From assembly GCF_011057715.1 (NCBI RefSeq), contig NZ_LNGH01000008.1, forward strand, positions 1 to 64,000: a stretch of 64,000 nt of DNA. The letters run 5' to 3'. Below are positions 24,936 through 34,979 of this stretch, in pieces (position 1 is the first letter of the stretch; every line of letters starts with the position of its first letter). Origin of the DNA: Marinitoga sp. 38H-ov (GTDB lineage Bacteria > Thermotogota > Thermotogae > Petrotogales > Petrotogaceae). The position numbers and the translations under genes are program-made. The notes under the pieces are model-generated. The model was not told where the DNA came from. It saw nothing but the letters and a program-made list of their open reading frames with translations, and did no database searches.

Positions 24936-25823
24936 ATGTCTGGACATCATCACCATCATGAAAATGATTTAACTGAAAAAAAATTATTTTTTTCTGTTGT
25001 TTCAAATTTAATTATTTCATTATCAGAAATTATTGGAGGTATGATTTCAAATAGTTTAGCCCTAATTTCTGATTCGCTCCATAATTTAAATGATACTTTT
25101 GCTTTAGTTCTAAGTTATGTTGCCAGGAAAATATCAAAAAAACCAAAAGATACTATAAGAACATATGGATATAAAAGAGTTGAAATATTAGCTGCATTTA
25201 TTAACACTGTATTTTTGTTAGCTGTTGCTATATTTTTAATTGTTGAAGGTATTAAAAAGTTTTATAATCCAGAAGTAATTGATGGTAAATTAATGTTGAT
25301 AATTTCTATTATTGGTTTATTAGGAAATTTAATTACAGCATTTCTTTTATTTAAAGAATCTAAAGATAATTTAAATATTAAAGCTACTTTTGTACATATT
25401 GCTAGCGATACATTATCATCTGTGTTAATAATATTTGGAGCAATTTTTATATATAAATATAACTGGTATATTTTGGATCCATTATTTACATTATTTATTA
25501 GTGGTTATATTATTTATGAAAGTTACTCATTATTAAAAGAGAGCGTAAATATTTTAATTCAAGGAATACCAAATGATATAGATCTTGATGGAATAAAAAG
25601 AGAAGTTGAAAAATTGAATTTTGTTGATGACGTTCATCACATACATGTGTGGACAACTGATGGAAAAGATAAGTATTTAGAATGTCATGTTTCGTTAAAC
25701 GAAAATGATAATTATGATTTAGATGATTATTTGAAAAGAATAAATTCATTATTACATGAAAAATTTGATATTAGCCATACAACAATTCAATTTGAAAAGA
25801 ATATTTGTAAAGGGGGAAAATAG
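24936..25823 (+). CDS. Cation diffusion facilitator, CzcD/ZitB type (295 aa)
   Basis: A six-helix antiporter that exports Zn2+ (possibly Cd2+ or Co2+) against protons. Membrane helices run from about 18 to 205. The transport-site residues of the zinc-type family are present: H-x3-D in SDSLHNLND and H-x3-D in HIASDTLSS. The cytoplasmic C-terminal domain has HHIHVWTTDG. The N-terminal HHHHH is a natural metal-binding stretch common in this family. It begins 4 nt after the repressor gene. Confidence 0.94.
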   Translation: MSGHHHHHENDLTEKKLFFSVVSNLIISLSEIIGGMISNSLALISDSLHNLNDTFALVLSYVARKISKKPKDTIRTYGYKRVEILAAFINTVFLLAVAIFLIVEGIKKFYNPEVIDGKLMLIISIIGLLGNLITAFLLFKESKDNLNIKATFVHIASDTLSSVLIIFGAIFIYKYNWYILDPLFTLFISGYIIYESYSLLKESVNILIQGIPNDIDLDGIKREVEKLNFVDDVHHIHVWTTDGKDKYLECHVSLNENDNYDLDDYLKRINSLLHEKFDISHTTIQFEKNICKGGK

Positions 25824-25824
25824 A

Positions 25825-26466
25825 ATGAGAGAAGAATTATGGAATTGGAAGTATCAAAAACTTGGCGAAAAGGTTGTAACAAATCTAAAAAGAAAAAAAC
25901 ATGACGCTTTTTTAGTGGATAAAAAAGAAGATGTTGTACCTCTATTAAAAGAAATAATGAGAGAAAATAGTTTAGTCGCAGTTGGCGGAAGTCTAACTCT
26001 TAATGAATGTGGAGTTTTAGATTTTTTAAGAAATGGGAAATTTAATTTTTTAGATAGATATAATGCAAAATCAAAAGAAGATTTAGAAAAAATACAATTT
26101 GAAATGTTTAAAGCAGATTATTTCTTATGTAGTGCAAACGCTATTACTGAAGATGGGAAAATTGTACAGTTAGATGGTAATGGAACACGTGTTGCTCCAA
26201 TGATATTTGGTCCAAAACATGTAATAATAGTAGCTGGAATAAACAAGATTGTTCCAGATGTTGAAAGTGCAAATAAAAGAATAGAATATATATCCCCAAT
26301 GAATTCAAAAAGGTTGAATTTTGATACCCCTTGTACATATACAGGAAAATGTGATGATTGTATGTCACCTCAAAGAATTTGTGTTCATAGGGTTATTGTA
26401 GAAACCGGGGTTAGACATCCTGGTAGATTTAAAATTATTTTAGTTAAAGAAGATTTAGGATTATGA
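25825..26466 (+). CDS. LUD-domain (LutC/DUF162) protein (213 aa)
   Basis: The LUD domain covers nearly the whole protein: VAVGGSLTLNECGVLDFL, YFLCSANAITEDG, QLDGNGTRVAPMIFGP and VIIVAGINKIV are its motifs. Related proteins act in L-lactate oxidation (LutC), but no lutA or lutB partner is here. The C-terminal Cys cluster (about 182-196: C-x5-C-x2-C-x6-C) may bind a metal. ATG 25825 has AAGGGGGAAAA upstream. Its presence between a zinc exporter and two permease halves is unexplained. Confidence 0.85.
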   Translation: MREELWNWKYQKLGEKVVTNLKRKKHDAFLVDKKEDVVPLLKEIMRENSLVAVGGSLTLNECGVLDFLRNGKFNFLDRYNAKSKEDLEKIQFEMFKADYFLCSANAITEDGKIVQLDGNGTRVAPMIFGPKHVIIVAGINKIVPDVESANKRIEYISPMNSKRLNFDTPCTYTGKCDDCMSPQRICVHRVIVETGVRHPGRFKIILVKEDLGL

Positions 26467-26954
26467 GTAATTTAATTTTCGGATTCTCATTACTTATACT
26501 TGTAATAATACTATATATATATTTACTAAAAAATAAAGGAAAAAATGAATTTAAAAAAGCTATAAAAAAAGGGAATAAAAACCTTATTCAAAATTCTATT
26601 AGAATATTTTCTATATTTTTAATCATAGGTATTTTACAAAATTTTTTATCTCCTAAACAAGTTGGTGACTTTTTATTAAATTTTTCAGGTCTTAAGGGGA
26701 TAATAACAGGTCTATTAACTGGTGCAATAATGATGGGACCACCCGCATCTGGTTATCCTATTGCACAATATCTTTTTGAAAACAATGCAAGTGTTGCATT
26801 AGTATCATCTTTTTTATTATCTTGGGTAATGATTGGTATTATATTTTTAACATATGAATTACAAAATTTTGGAAAGAAATTCACAATTATTCGTAACACT
26901 TATGCAGTAATTTCAATAATCATTATTGCATATTTAATGGAGTTGATATTATGA
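26463..26954 (+). CDS. COG0701-type permease, half protein A (163 aa)
   Basis: About four to five membrane helices with the motif GAIMMGPPASGYPIAQYLF and then NNASVALVSSFLLSW. This matches the repeat of the predicted permease family COG0701 (DUF318, which includes ArsP), which is normally a single protein of about 300 residues with two such halves. Here each half is a separate gene. The start overlaps the LUD stop (ATGA). The transported substrate is unknown; operon context points to metals or a metal-related compound. Confidence 0.78.
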   Translation: MSNLIFGFSLLILVIILYIYLLKNKGKNEFKKAIKKGNKNLIQNSIRIFSIFLIIGILQNFLSPKQVGDFLLNFSGLKGIITGLLTGAIMMGPPASGYPIAQYLFENNASVALVSSFLLSWVMIGIIFLTYELQNFGKKFTIIRNTYAVISIIIIAYLMELIL

Positions 26955-27442
26955 AAAATTTCATAAAAAATTATAAAGTAGAAATTATAATCTTTTTGAT
27001 AGCTATAATATTAATGTTTTTTAACCCCGATAAAGCTATATTAGGATTAAAATACGCAATAAAGACATTTTTATACCTTTTACCTATTATTCTAAGTGTT
27101 GCATATTTAACTGGATTTATTTCCGAAGTAATTCCTAAACAGACAATAAAAAAGTTTGTTGGAAAAGAAAGTGGATTTAAAGGGAAATTATTAGGTGGTA
27201 TTTTTGGAACATTAATGGTGGGGCCCGCTTATGCATTTTATCCATTTTTTGCAGAATTAATTAATAATGGTGCAAGTATAGGAGTAATAGCAGTAACAAT
27301 AGCAGCATGGTCAATAAAAATACAATGGTTACCTTTTGCATTATCAATATTAGATATTAAATTTGTCTTACTTTTAAATTTATTTATTATAATTTATGCT
27401 TTTTCTAGCGGATATATTATGGAATTATTTTATAAAAAATAA
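26951..27442 (+). CDS. COG0701-type permease, half protein B (163 aa)
   Basis: The same length and arrangement as the preceding protein, with the matching motif GTLMVGPAYAFYPFFAELI and then NNGASIGVIAVTIAAW. Both halves share the pattern G-x2-M-x-GP-x4-YP followed by N-x-AS. They overlap by 4 nt (ATGA) and probably form a heterodimer that equals one full permease. Last gene of the operon. Confidence 0.78.
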   Translation: MKNFIKNYKVEIIIFLIAIILMFFNPDKAILGLKYAIKTFLYLLPIILSVAYLTGFISEVIPKQTIKKFVGKESGFKGKLLGGIFGTLMVGPAYAFYPFFAELINNGASIGVIAVTIAAWSIKIQWLPFALSILDIKFVLLLNLFIIIYAFSSGYIMELFYKK

Positions 27443-27478
27443 ATACTCTCATCCACAATACGGATGAGAGTATTTTAT
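27442..27478 (+). terminator. Rho-independent terminator of the metal operon
   Basis: AATACTCTCATCC and GGATGAGAGTATT form a perfect 13-bp stem around ACAATAC, followed by a short T-rich stretch. On the minus strand it could also end the GGDEF gene. Confidence 0.85.
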
Positions 27479-27505
27479 ATATTCCTAATTTATAATCTCC
27501 AAATA

Positions 27506-28951
27506 TTATCTTATTACAAAATCTCCCTTATATTCTTTTTTTGAAATATATAATACTTCATCTGCTTTCTTAATATATTTATTAATTTCCTCTGGATTTT
27601 CACAGATAACAGCTCCAGCAGAAAATGTATATCCCGTCTTTTTATAATAACTATTTTTTATTCTTTCTAAAATATTTGACAGATCTTTTTTGCTTATATT
27701 TTCAAATATTAGAATAAATTCATCTCCACCATATCTAAATGCTCTATCTGTTTCTCTTATATTATTTAATATAATTTCAGATATATTTCTTAATAATTCA
27801 TCTCCCATATAATGCCCATACTCATCATTAACTTTCTTAAAATTATCCATATCTATAATTACAATACCTATGTTTTTCTTATTAGATTCAATAATAGAAT
27901 TTATATATTTATCAAAACACCTTCTATTATAAAATCCTGTTAAAAAATCTTTTTTAGCTTCTAAACTCAATGACTCTATATATATTTTATTTTCCCACAA
28001 AATAGTAAATTGTTTTGAAAGAAAATCTAAAAAGTATAATTGATCCTCTGTTATTTTCTTTTTTGTATATCTGTTATCAACTAAAATAAAACCTATTTCA
28101 TTATTTTCAGTTTTTAATGATAATACTGCAAATTCATTATGTAAATCCAGATAATTTCTTATAGTTATTGGAACTTTATTTGCACTCATAATTAAAGGTA
28201 TATTATCAACATTACCTATTACATCTTTACTAATTTTTAATCCTATTATTTTTTCTTCTAGTGATGAAAAATATTTATCTTTAGAATAATTCTTAATAGC
28301 CGCATCAAAATCATAATTTATTTTATCCAAAAATTCCCACACAGAATATGCCTCATTTTCATTTTTGAATCCTATAGCTCTAAAAATTTCATAATTATTA
28401 TTGTTATCTTTTTTAAAAAATATAGCTCTATTAAATCCTCCACCATATTGCATTGTCAAAGCAGTTAAATAAATATATATTAATTTATCTAAAGAGGTTT
28501 CAATTTTAGATGCTTCTTCTATAACCTTTTTCATACTTATCATATTATATGAGAGATTTGTACTTTTAAGCATTATATCAACCAATGAAATAGCATATTT
28601 TTCCGAAAGAGATTTTATAATATAATAAAACACTTCACTCTCGGTTTTTTTTAAAATATTATAATTTAAACATATCTCTTTATTATTCCCAATAAATTTT
28701 ACTTTTTGTTCGTTTTTATCTTCTACAATATATATATTCTTTAATATAAAATGTCCATTTTTAGACATATTTATGATTTTAAAAATATTATCCGGAACAG
28801 AAAATACATCTCCTGAAATATAAATATCTGAATATACTTGTTTTAAAATTTTACTAAAATTTTCAAATATAAAATAAAACCCTTGATTAAATTTTGATTT
28901 AATTATAAATTCTTCATATGGTAATAGTTTCTCTAAAATTTCTTTTTTCAT
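27506..28951 (-). CDS. Diguanylate cyclase with N-terminal sensor region (481 aa)
   Basis: The C-terminal GGDEF domain (about 325-481) makes cyclic di-GMP. Its active site GGDEF is intact at 408-412 and the inhibitory RxxD site is kept five residues upstream (RETD, 399-402), so it should be active and product-inhibited. Residues about 145-315 look like a GAF-type sensor. The first 140 residues are not recognised. There is no signal peptide or clear membrane helix, so it is cytoplasmic. It is divergent from the 29034 gene. Confidence 0.9.
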   Translation of the reverse strand: MKKEILEKLLPYEEFIIKSKFNQGFYFIFENFSKILKQVYSDIYISGDVFSVPDNIFKIINMSKNGHFILKNIYIVEDKNEQKVKFIGNNKEICLNYNILKKTESEVFYYIIKSLSEKYAISLVDIMLKSTNLSYNMISMKKVIEEASKIETSLDKLIYIYLTALTMQYGGGFNRAIFFKKDNNNNYEIFRAIGFKNENEAYSVWEFLDKINYDFDAAIKNYSKDKYFSSLEEKIIGLKISKDVIGNVDNIPLIMSANKVPITIRNYLDLHNEFAVLSLKTENNEIGFILVDNRYTKKKITEDQLYFLDFLSKQFTILWENKIYIESLSLEAKKDFLTGFYNRRCFDKYINSIIESNKKNIGIVIIDMDNFKKVNDEYGHYMGDELLRNISEIILNNIRETDRAFRYGGDEFILIFENISKKDLSNILERIKNSYYKKTGYTFSAGAVICENPEEINKYIKKADEVLYISKKEYKGDFVIR

Positions 28952-28989
28952 TTTCTCCCCCTGTATTGTAACGTTTATTTAATATATTT

Positions 28990-29015
28990 ATATAATTATT
29001 ATATAATAATTATAT
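28990..29015. promoter_or_regulatory. 26-bp perfect AT palindrome between divergent genes
   Basis: ATATAATTATTAT and its exact complement with no gap. It contains TATAAT on both strands and lies between the GGDEF gene and the secreted protein gene, so it could hold overlapping divergent -10 boxes or an operator. Confidence 0.4.
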
Positions 29016-29033
29016 CAAAAACGAGGTGATTTT

Positions 29034-30380
29034 ATGAAAAAAATTATTATTTTATTTTTTTTTATTATAAACATACAAATATTTTCATATCAAATCATAG
29101 ATAACTTTGATTTTTATATGTATCTAAATAATCCAAAAGAATTATTTAATGAATTATATTCCAATATTCCTTTTTTTAGATATCTATATTCTAAAGAAGG
29201 TGCCGGACAAGAATTATTATATAATTATTTAATTAAAAATTTAACAGATGAAGAATTAAAAGACACTATTAATTTTATTTCATCAGATTTTCTGTTTGTA
29301 TCAAATGATAATTTTGATATTAGAGACATTTTTTGGGTAAATCCTATACAAGATATTATTAATTTTATATCAAATTTTAATGGAATTATAATAACAGATT
29401 ACAATAATCAAGAAAAATTAATTAATTTGATAAAAAAACTTTTTAGTTATGATGTAGAATATATACAAGGAGAATATTTTATTAAATATTTAAATTTAAA
29501 GTTATATCCTATTGGAGGACATATTTTATTGTATAATAACGAAATTTCTTTAGAAAAAATATTTAGATTATTAGATGATTTTAATACCTTAAAGCTTGAA
29601 ATTAAAGATAATATTTTTATTTCTTTTAAAAATAATAAATTCGATTATTTAATTGAACCCTTTCAAAAAAAATATATAAATAAATATTCTGATAATATAA
29701 ATGGATTTTTGAAGATTAATTATATAAACAAGGAAATTGTTATTGATGTTGAAAGTTCTTTGAAATTAATTAATTTAACGAAATTTGATCCAGATTATAA
29801 ACTTTTTGGAGATTCTATATTATTTTTGGATTTATCTTCTTCTATTGAAATGGAAAATATTATATCTAAAATATTTTTACCTAATGATAATTATGCTAAA
29901 GAGTCTTTAAAATTTATACTTAGTACTATAAGTTCAGAAAATAATATATATATTACTGAATATTTTTCAAGAAAAGATTTAAGATTATCAATTATTATTC
30001 CAGGTAATGTTGATATTGGAAAATTAGAAAACAAGTTAAAAACATGGGGAATAAATAAGAATTCATTGGGTAGATATTATTATTATTCAATTTATTACGA
30101 AGATATTGGAAATCCAGTATATTTATATTTTAATGATAATCAAATGATTTTTTCTTCTATTTCGCCTTCGTTAATGAAGTATTTAATCGTAAATACAAAA
30201 AAGTTTTCAAATTTAAAAATATATAATTCAAATAATATTCCTGAAAATATAATATATATTTGGTATTCTAATATTAATTCTTTTTTTGAAGAAAATATAG
30301 GAAATTCCGTACCTGGTGAATTTTTAATAATAAACGCTTCTGATAATAACAAGTTTATAGAAAAAATAATTTTAAGGTAG
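29034..30380 (+). CDS. Secreted protein of unknown function (448 aa)
   Basis: Residues 1-18 form a signal peptide ([19 protein letters not shown]). The mature protein is about 430 residues, rich in Asn, Ile, Tyr and Asp, with alternating hydrophobic segments that suggest beta-rich folding; there is no other membrane helix and no motif I recognise. It lies 8 nt upstream of secA and is probably co-transcribed with it. It may sit in the periplasm or outer envelope. Ribosome site ACGAGGTGA precedes the ATG. Confidence 0.8.
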   Translation: MKKIIILFFFIINIQIFSYQIIDNFDFYMYLNNPKELFNELYSNIPFFRYLYSKEGAGQELLYNYLIKNLTDEELKDTINFISSDFLFVSNDNFDIRDIFWVNPIQDIINFISNFNGIIITDYNNQEKLINLIKKLFSYDVEYIQGEYFIKYLNLKLYPIGGHILLYNNEISLEKIFRLLDDFNTLKLEIKDNIFISFKNNKFDYLIEPFQKKYINKYSDNINGFLKINYINKEIVIDVESSLKLINLTKFDPDYKLFGDSILFLDLSSSIEMENIISKIFLPNDNYAKESLKFILSTISSENNIYITEYFSRKDLRLSIIIPGNVDIGKLENKLKTWGINKNSLGRYYYYSIYYEDIGNPVYLYFNDNQMIFSSISPSLMKYLIVNTKKFSNLKIYNSNNIPENIIYIWYSNINSFFEENIGNSVPGEFLIINASDNNKFIEKIILR

Positions 30381-30388
30381 GTGTCAAA

Positions 30389-32839
30389 ATGAGTATATTA
30401 TCAAAGATTTTCGATAAGAACAAAAGATTTATAAATAAATATAAAAAAACTGTAGATAAAATCAACGCTTTAGAGTCACAAATTGAAAAATTATCTGATG
30501 ATAAATTAAAAGAAAAAACTATCGAATTTAAGAAAAGATTAAACGATGGTGAAACATTAGATGATTTATTAGTTGAAGCTTTTGCAGTAGTAAGAGAAAC
30601 TTCAAAAAGAGTATTAAAAATGAGACATTTTGATGTTCAACTAATGGGAGGAATCGCTTTACATGAAGGTAAAATAGCTGAAATGAAAACCGGTGAAGGA
30701 AAAACATTGGTCGCTACATTACCAGTATATTTAAATGCATTAACCGGAAAAGGAGTGCATTTAGCAACACATAATGATTACTTAGCAAAAAGAGATGCTC
30801 AATGGATGGGACCAATATACGAATTTTTAGGACTTACTGTTGGATTTATTCAAGCCGGCATGGAAAATGAGGATAGAAAAAAAGCTTATCAATGTGATAT
30901 TACATACGGTACTGCTAATGAATTTGGATTTGATTATTTAAGAGATAATTTAGTATATGATTTAAATGACAAAGTTCAAAGAGGTCACTATTATGCTATA
31001 GTCGATGAAGCAGATAGTATTTTAATAGATGAAGCAAGAACTCCTTTAATTATTTCCGGGCCATCTGATACACCTTCTCAATTATATTTAAGATTTGCTA
31101 GTATTGTTAAAAAATTAAAAAAGGATGAAGACTTTACATTAGATGAAAAAGGAAAAGCTGTTATTTTAACAGATGAAGGTATTGATAAATTAGAAAAAAT
31201 GTTAGGTATTGATAATTTATACGATCCAAAAAACATCCACTATTTATTCCATGCTTTAAATGCATTAAAAGCATTATATTATTTCAAAAGAGATAAGGAT
31301 TATATAATTCAAGGCGGAGAAGTTATAATAGTTGATGAATTTACAGGAAGATTAATGCAAGGAAGAAGATATTCTGAAGGGTTACATCAAGCTATAGAAG
31401 CTAAAGAAGGAGTTAAGGTTAAAGAAGAATCTTTAACATATGCTACAATAACATTCCAAAATTATTTTAGAATGTATGAAAAACTTTCTGGTATGACAGG
31501 TACAGCTAAAACAGAAGAAGACGAATTTAAACAAATATATAATTGTGAAGTTGTTGTTATCCCCACAAATAAACCTGTTATTAGAGAGGATAAAAATGAT
31601 TTAATATTCAAAACCCAAAAAGAAAAATGGAATGCTGTTGTAAAGGAAATTAAAGAAAGATACAAAAAAGGACAACCTATGTTGGTTGGAACTACTTCTA
31701 TTGAAACAAGTGAATTATTAAGTTATATGTTAAAAAAAGAGGAGATACCTCATAATGTTTTAAATGCAAAATACCATGAAAAAGAAGCTGAAATAGTAGC
31801 TCAAGCTGGACAAAAAGGAATGATAACAATAGCCACTAATATGGCAGGTAGAGGTACTGATATTAAATTAGGTGAAGGCGTTGTAGAATTAGGCGGATTA
31901 TATGTTATCGGTACAGAAAGACATGAAAGTAGAAGAATCGATAATCAATTAGTAGGGCGTTCTGGAAGACAAGGTGATCCGGGAGAATCAAGATTCTTCT
32001 TATCTTTTGAAGATGACTTATTAAGACTTTTTGGTGGAGATAAACTTAAAAATATTATGAATACTTTAAAAATAGAAGACGGACAACCAATTGAACATAG
32101 TCTTTTAAGTAAAATTATTAGAGACGCTCAGAAGAGAGTAGAAGGTATTCATTTCTCTATTAGAAAGAGATTATTTGAATTAGACTCTATTATGGACTAT
32201 CAAAGATCTTCTATTTATTCACACAGAGATTGGATACTAGAACAAAATGACTATGACGAACATTTAAAAGAAATATTTGAAGATGTAGTTGACAGAATAA
32301 TTGAAACTTCTATTGATGAAGATGAAATGGTTAATAAGGATGAACTTTCTAAAAAATTATTAGCTTTTAATATAATAGAAAAAATTGATTTTGATAATAT
32401 AGAAGAATGTAAAGATAAAGTATTTAAATTATTATGGGATAAATATGTTTCAAAGAAAAAAGAATTTGGTGAAGAATTCCATCAAATCGCTAAATTTATT
32501 ATGCTTAAAATTATAGACGAAAGATGGAGAAAGCACTTGGAAGCTATAGAACATTTGAAAGAAGCTGTTAGTTTAAGAGCATATGGTCAAAAAGACCCTG
32601 CCATGGAGTTTAAGAGAGAGTCCTATATGCTTTTTGAAGATTTAATTAATAATATTTATGATGATACAGTTTCATATTTGATTAGAATAGTTAAAGTAGA
32701 TACAAGTAAGGAAGAAGAAGAAACTAAGAAAAAAATAAAACAATTAAATTTTGTTCATAATGATGGAAGTGTTATAAATAGAGCTGAAAAAAGAAAAGAA
32801 AAAAAGACTTCACATAAAAGAATTAGAATAAAGAGGTGA
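30389..32839 (+). CDS. secA: Preprotein translocase ATPase SecA (816 aa)
   Basis: SecA drives proteins through SecYEG. NBD1 has Walker A in MKTGEGKTL and the DEAD-like [17 protein letters not shown]. The preprotein cross-linking domain and NBD2 ([28 protein letters not shown]) follow. The C-terminal zinc finger that binds SecB is missing; the protein ends in a basic tail (KRIRIKR). That is common in bacteria without SecB. prfB begins 4 nt after it, an order shared with Bacillus and others. Confidence 0.97.
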   Translation: MSILSKIFDKNKRFINKYKKTVDKINALESQIEKLSDDKLKEKTIEFKKRLNDGETLDDLLVEAFAVVRETSKRVLKMRHFDVQLMGGIALHEGKIAEMKTGEGKTLVATLPVYLNALTGKGVHLATHNDYLAKRDAQWMGPIYEFLGLTVGFIQAGMENEDRKKAYQCDITYGTANEFGFDYLRDNLVYDLNDKVQRGHYYAIVDEADSILIDEARTPLIISGPSDTPSQLYLRFASIVKKLKKDEDFTLDEKGKAVILTDEGIDKLEKMLGIDNLYDPKNIHYLFHALNALKALYYFKRDKDYIIQGGEVIIVDEFTGRLMQGRRYSEGLHQAIEAKEGVKVKEESLTYATITFQNYFRMYEKLSGMTGTAKTEEDEFKQIYNCEVVVIPTNKPVIREDKNDLIFKTQKEKWNAVVKEIKERYKKGQPMLVGTTSIETSELLSYMLKKEEIPHNVLNAKYHEKEAEIVAQAGQKGMITIATNMAGRGTDIKLGEGVVELGGLYVIGTERHESRRIDNQLVGRSGRQGDPGESRFFLSFEDDLLRLFGGDKLKNIMNTLKIEDGQPIEHSLLSKIIRDAQKRVEGIHFSIRKRLFELDSIMDYQRSSIYSHRDWILEQNDYDEHLKEIFEDVVDRIIETSIDEDEMVNKDELSKKLLAFNIIEKIDFDNIEECKDKVFKLLWDKYVSKKKEFGEEFHQIAKFIMLKIIDERWRKHLEAIEHLKEAVSLRAYGQKDPAMEFKRESYMLFEDLINNIYDDTVSYLIRIVKVDTSKEEEETKKKIKQLNFVHNDGSVINRAEKRKEKKTSHKRIRIKR

Positions 32840-32843
32840 AAAA

Positions 32844-33953
32844 ATGCTAGATTATGAAGTAAAGGTGAAAATTGAAGAGTTACGTGAAAAATTTAAAAAC
32901 CTTCAAAATCTTTTTGATATAGAAAAAACAAAAAAAAGAATTATTGAACTTGAAAATGAAATGACAAATCCTGATTTTTGGAATGATCAAAAAAGAGCTG
33001 AAAAAATATCAAGAGAAGTTCAACATCTAAAAAATGAAAGAGATGAATTTAATTCTTTACAAAGCCTTTTTGAAGACCTAGATGTAGCTATAGAATTTTC
33101 AGAAGAAGATCCAACTATGGATGAGCATGCTCTAGAAATATTAAAAGAAATAGAAAAAAAAGTTAAAGAGTTTGAATTAGCTATGTTATTATCAGGAAAA
33201 TATGATTCCAATAATGTCTTTTTAACTATACATCCTGGTGCTGGGGGTACAGAATCACATGATTGGGCAGATATGTTATTAAGAATGTATACTAGATGGG
33301 CAGAAAAGAGTAATTATAAGATAGATATTATAGATTATTTACCTGGAGATGAAGCAGGAATTAAAAGCGTTACCATAAAAATAAATGGATCTTTTGCATA
33401 TGGAAAATTAAAATATGAATCAGGAGTACATAGACTTGTTAGGGTATCACCATTTGATGCTGCTAATAGAAGACATACATCATTTGCATCTGTATCTGTT
33501 ACACCAGAATTAGATGAGGATATTGATATAGAAATTAAACCTGATGATTTGAAGATAGATACATATAGGTCTGGTGGTGCCGGAGGACAACATGTAAATA
33601 AAACTGATTCAGCTGTTAGAATCACACATTTACCAACAGGTATTGTTGTTGCTTGTCAAAATGAAAGATCGCAGCATCAAAATAAAGCAACTGCAATGCA
33701 AATTTTAAAAGCAAGATTATTTGAGCTTGAAATGCAAAAGAAAATGGAAGAAAAATTAAAATTAATGGGAGATATGAAAGATATATCTTGGGGTAACCAA
33801 ATTAGATCATATGTATTATACCCATATAAAATGGTTAAAGACCATAGGACAAATCATGAAACCTCAAACGCTGATGCTGTTTTAGATGGAGAACTTGATA
33901 GTTTTATTGAAGCTGAATTATTATATTTTGCAAAAATAAATAAAGATGATTAA
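32844..33953 (+). CDS. prfB: Peptide chain release factor 2 (369 aa)
   Basis: RF2 ends translation at UGA and UAA. The SPF recognition motif (RVSPFDAANRRHTSF) and the catalytic GGQ (GGAGGQHVNKTDSAV) are present. The gene is one uninterrupted frame: at the place where many bacteria have the CTT TGA C programmed frameshift, this gene reads CTT TTT GAT ATA, so no frameshift is needed. AAGAGGTGA lies before the ATG inside the end of secA. Confidence 0.97.
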   Translation: MLDYEVKVKIEELREKFKNLQNLFDIEKTKKRIIELENEMTNPDFWNDQKRAEKISREVQHLKNERDEFNSLQSLFEDLDVAIEFSEEDPTMDEHALEILKEIEKKVKEFELAMLLSGKYDSNNVFLTIHPGAGGTESHDWADMLLRMYTRWAEKSNYKIDIIDYLPGDEAGIKSVTIKINGSFAYGKLKYESGVHRLVRVSPFDAANRRHTSFASVSVTPELDEDIDIEIKPDDLKIDTYRSGGAGGQHVNKTDSAVRITHLPTGIVVACQNERSQHQNKATAMQILKARLFELEMQKKMEEKLKLMGDMKDISWGNQIRSYVLYPYKMVKDHRTNHETSNADAVLDGELDSFIEAELLYFAKINKDD

Positions 33954-33980
33954 AAAATCCCCCGTAGGGGGAATTTTTTA
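33952..33980. terminator. Bidirectional terminator between prfB and FolD-like gene
   Basis: ATCCCCC, a GTA loop and GGGGGA with A and T tracts on the two sides. It lies between convergent genes. Confidence 0.85.
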
Positions 33981-34979
33981 ATCATATATACTTTTTTCAA
34001 ACTCTTTTAATTTTATTAAATCTTCATTAGGTAACTTTCTATTTATCAAATAAAATAAATTCGACACTAATCTATGCAATGTCATATCATTTATTCTATT
34101 TCCTTTTTCAACCATATTCCATTTAGGAGAAATCTTATATATTTTTTCAAAAATATCTGGGTATTCAAAATTTCCTTCAAAAGATATATCAAAAACAATA
34201 GAATTTTTTGGTATATTTTTTGTTGGGATAGTGAATTTATTTGAAGGTACGGCTGATACAATTATATCTGAAAAAGATACAAATCTTAGAATATCATTAA
34301 AATCTGTATATTTTTGGCATACACGTACACTGGCATTCTCATTAAGCATCATTAATGCTAAGGATCTACCTACAGCCAAAGAATCATTAATAACTACTAC
34401 TTTTTTACCTTCTAATTTAAATGGATTTTCTTCTAATCCATCAGGATATTTACCATGAATATGGTAATATTTTTCATATACTACATAATTTCTTTTTAAG
34501 ACGTATAATATTCCTTTAGCAGTTGGAGGAATTATTAATTTTCTTAAATTTTCATTATCGCTATAAAACTCATGTTGAACTAAATACCCCATATATTCAT
34601 GATTTAACCCTTCTACATCCTTTTCAGGCGTTACTAAATTCATAAAATATGTATCTTTATCATATGGTGTTGGATACATAACTATTATTCCATATATTTT
34701 TTCATTATTATTATAAAATTGTATTTTTTCTTCTAATTCTTTTTTTGTATCCACCTTATCTAAAATAAATTCTATATCATAAGATTTACATATACCTTTT
34801 ATACCTTTAGCATAAGAAATACTTCCTGGGTCATTTGATGTGAGAATACATACTAAACTAGGTTTAATATTATTTTTCTTAAATAATTCAATATTTTTTT
34901 CGAATAACGGCCTATCAAATTTTTCTATTAAATATTGAATATCAAATAACTTTTCTTGAATTAAATCCTTCACCCCCAA
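33978..34979 (-). CDS. Divergent FolD-like protein (333 aa)
   Basis: The fold of methylenetetrahydrofolate dehydrogenase/cyclohydrolase (FolD) is clear: SNDPGSISYAKGIK, the PTPYDKD loop, PEKDVEGLN, IPPTAKGIL and the Rossmann motif VVVINDSLAVGRSLA. Key positions differ: the catalytic Lys of FolD aligns with I60 (K61 is next to it), the Asp of KDVDG is E123, and the GGVGPMT ending is replaced by NRINDMT. It has an insertion of about 25 residues (165-188). It may have lost or changed the folate reaction. The start is uncertain: TTG 34979 abuts the upstream stop, and GTG 34973 is another option. Confidence 0.8.
   Translation of the reverse strand: MGVKDLIQEKLFDIQYLIEKFDRPLFEKNIELFKKNNIKPSLVCILTSNDPGSISYAKGIKGICKSYDIEFILDKVDTKKELEEKIQFYNNNEKIYGIIVMYPTPYDKDTYFMNLVTPEKDVEGLNHEYMGYLVQHEFYSDNENLRKLIIPPTAKGILYVLKRNYVVYEKYYHIHGKYPDGLEENPFKLEGKKVVVINDSLAVGRSLALMMLNENASVRVCQKYTDFNDILRFVSFSDIIVSAVPSNKFTIPTKNIPKNSIVFDISFEGNFEYPDIFEKIYKISPKWNMVEKGNRINDMTLHRLVSNLFYLINRKLPNEDLIKLKEFEKSIYD

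Noticed and set aside
24939-24960. Engineered His tag at the N-terminus of the CDF exporter
   Set aside because: Natural His-rich N-termini are common in this family, and the surrounding sequence is native in composition and operon layout.
32900-32925. Programmed frameshift site in prfB
   Set aside because: The frame is continuous; no in-frame TGA exists at that position.
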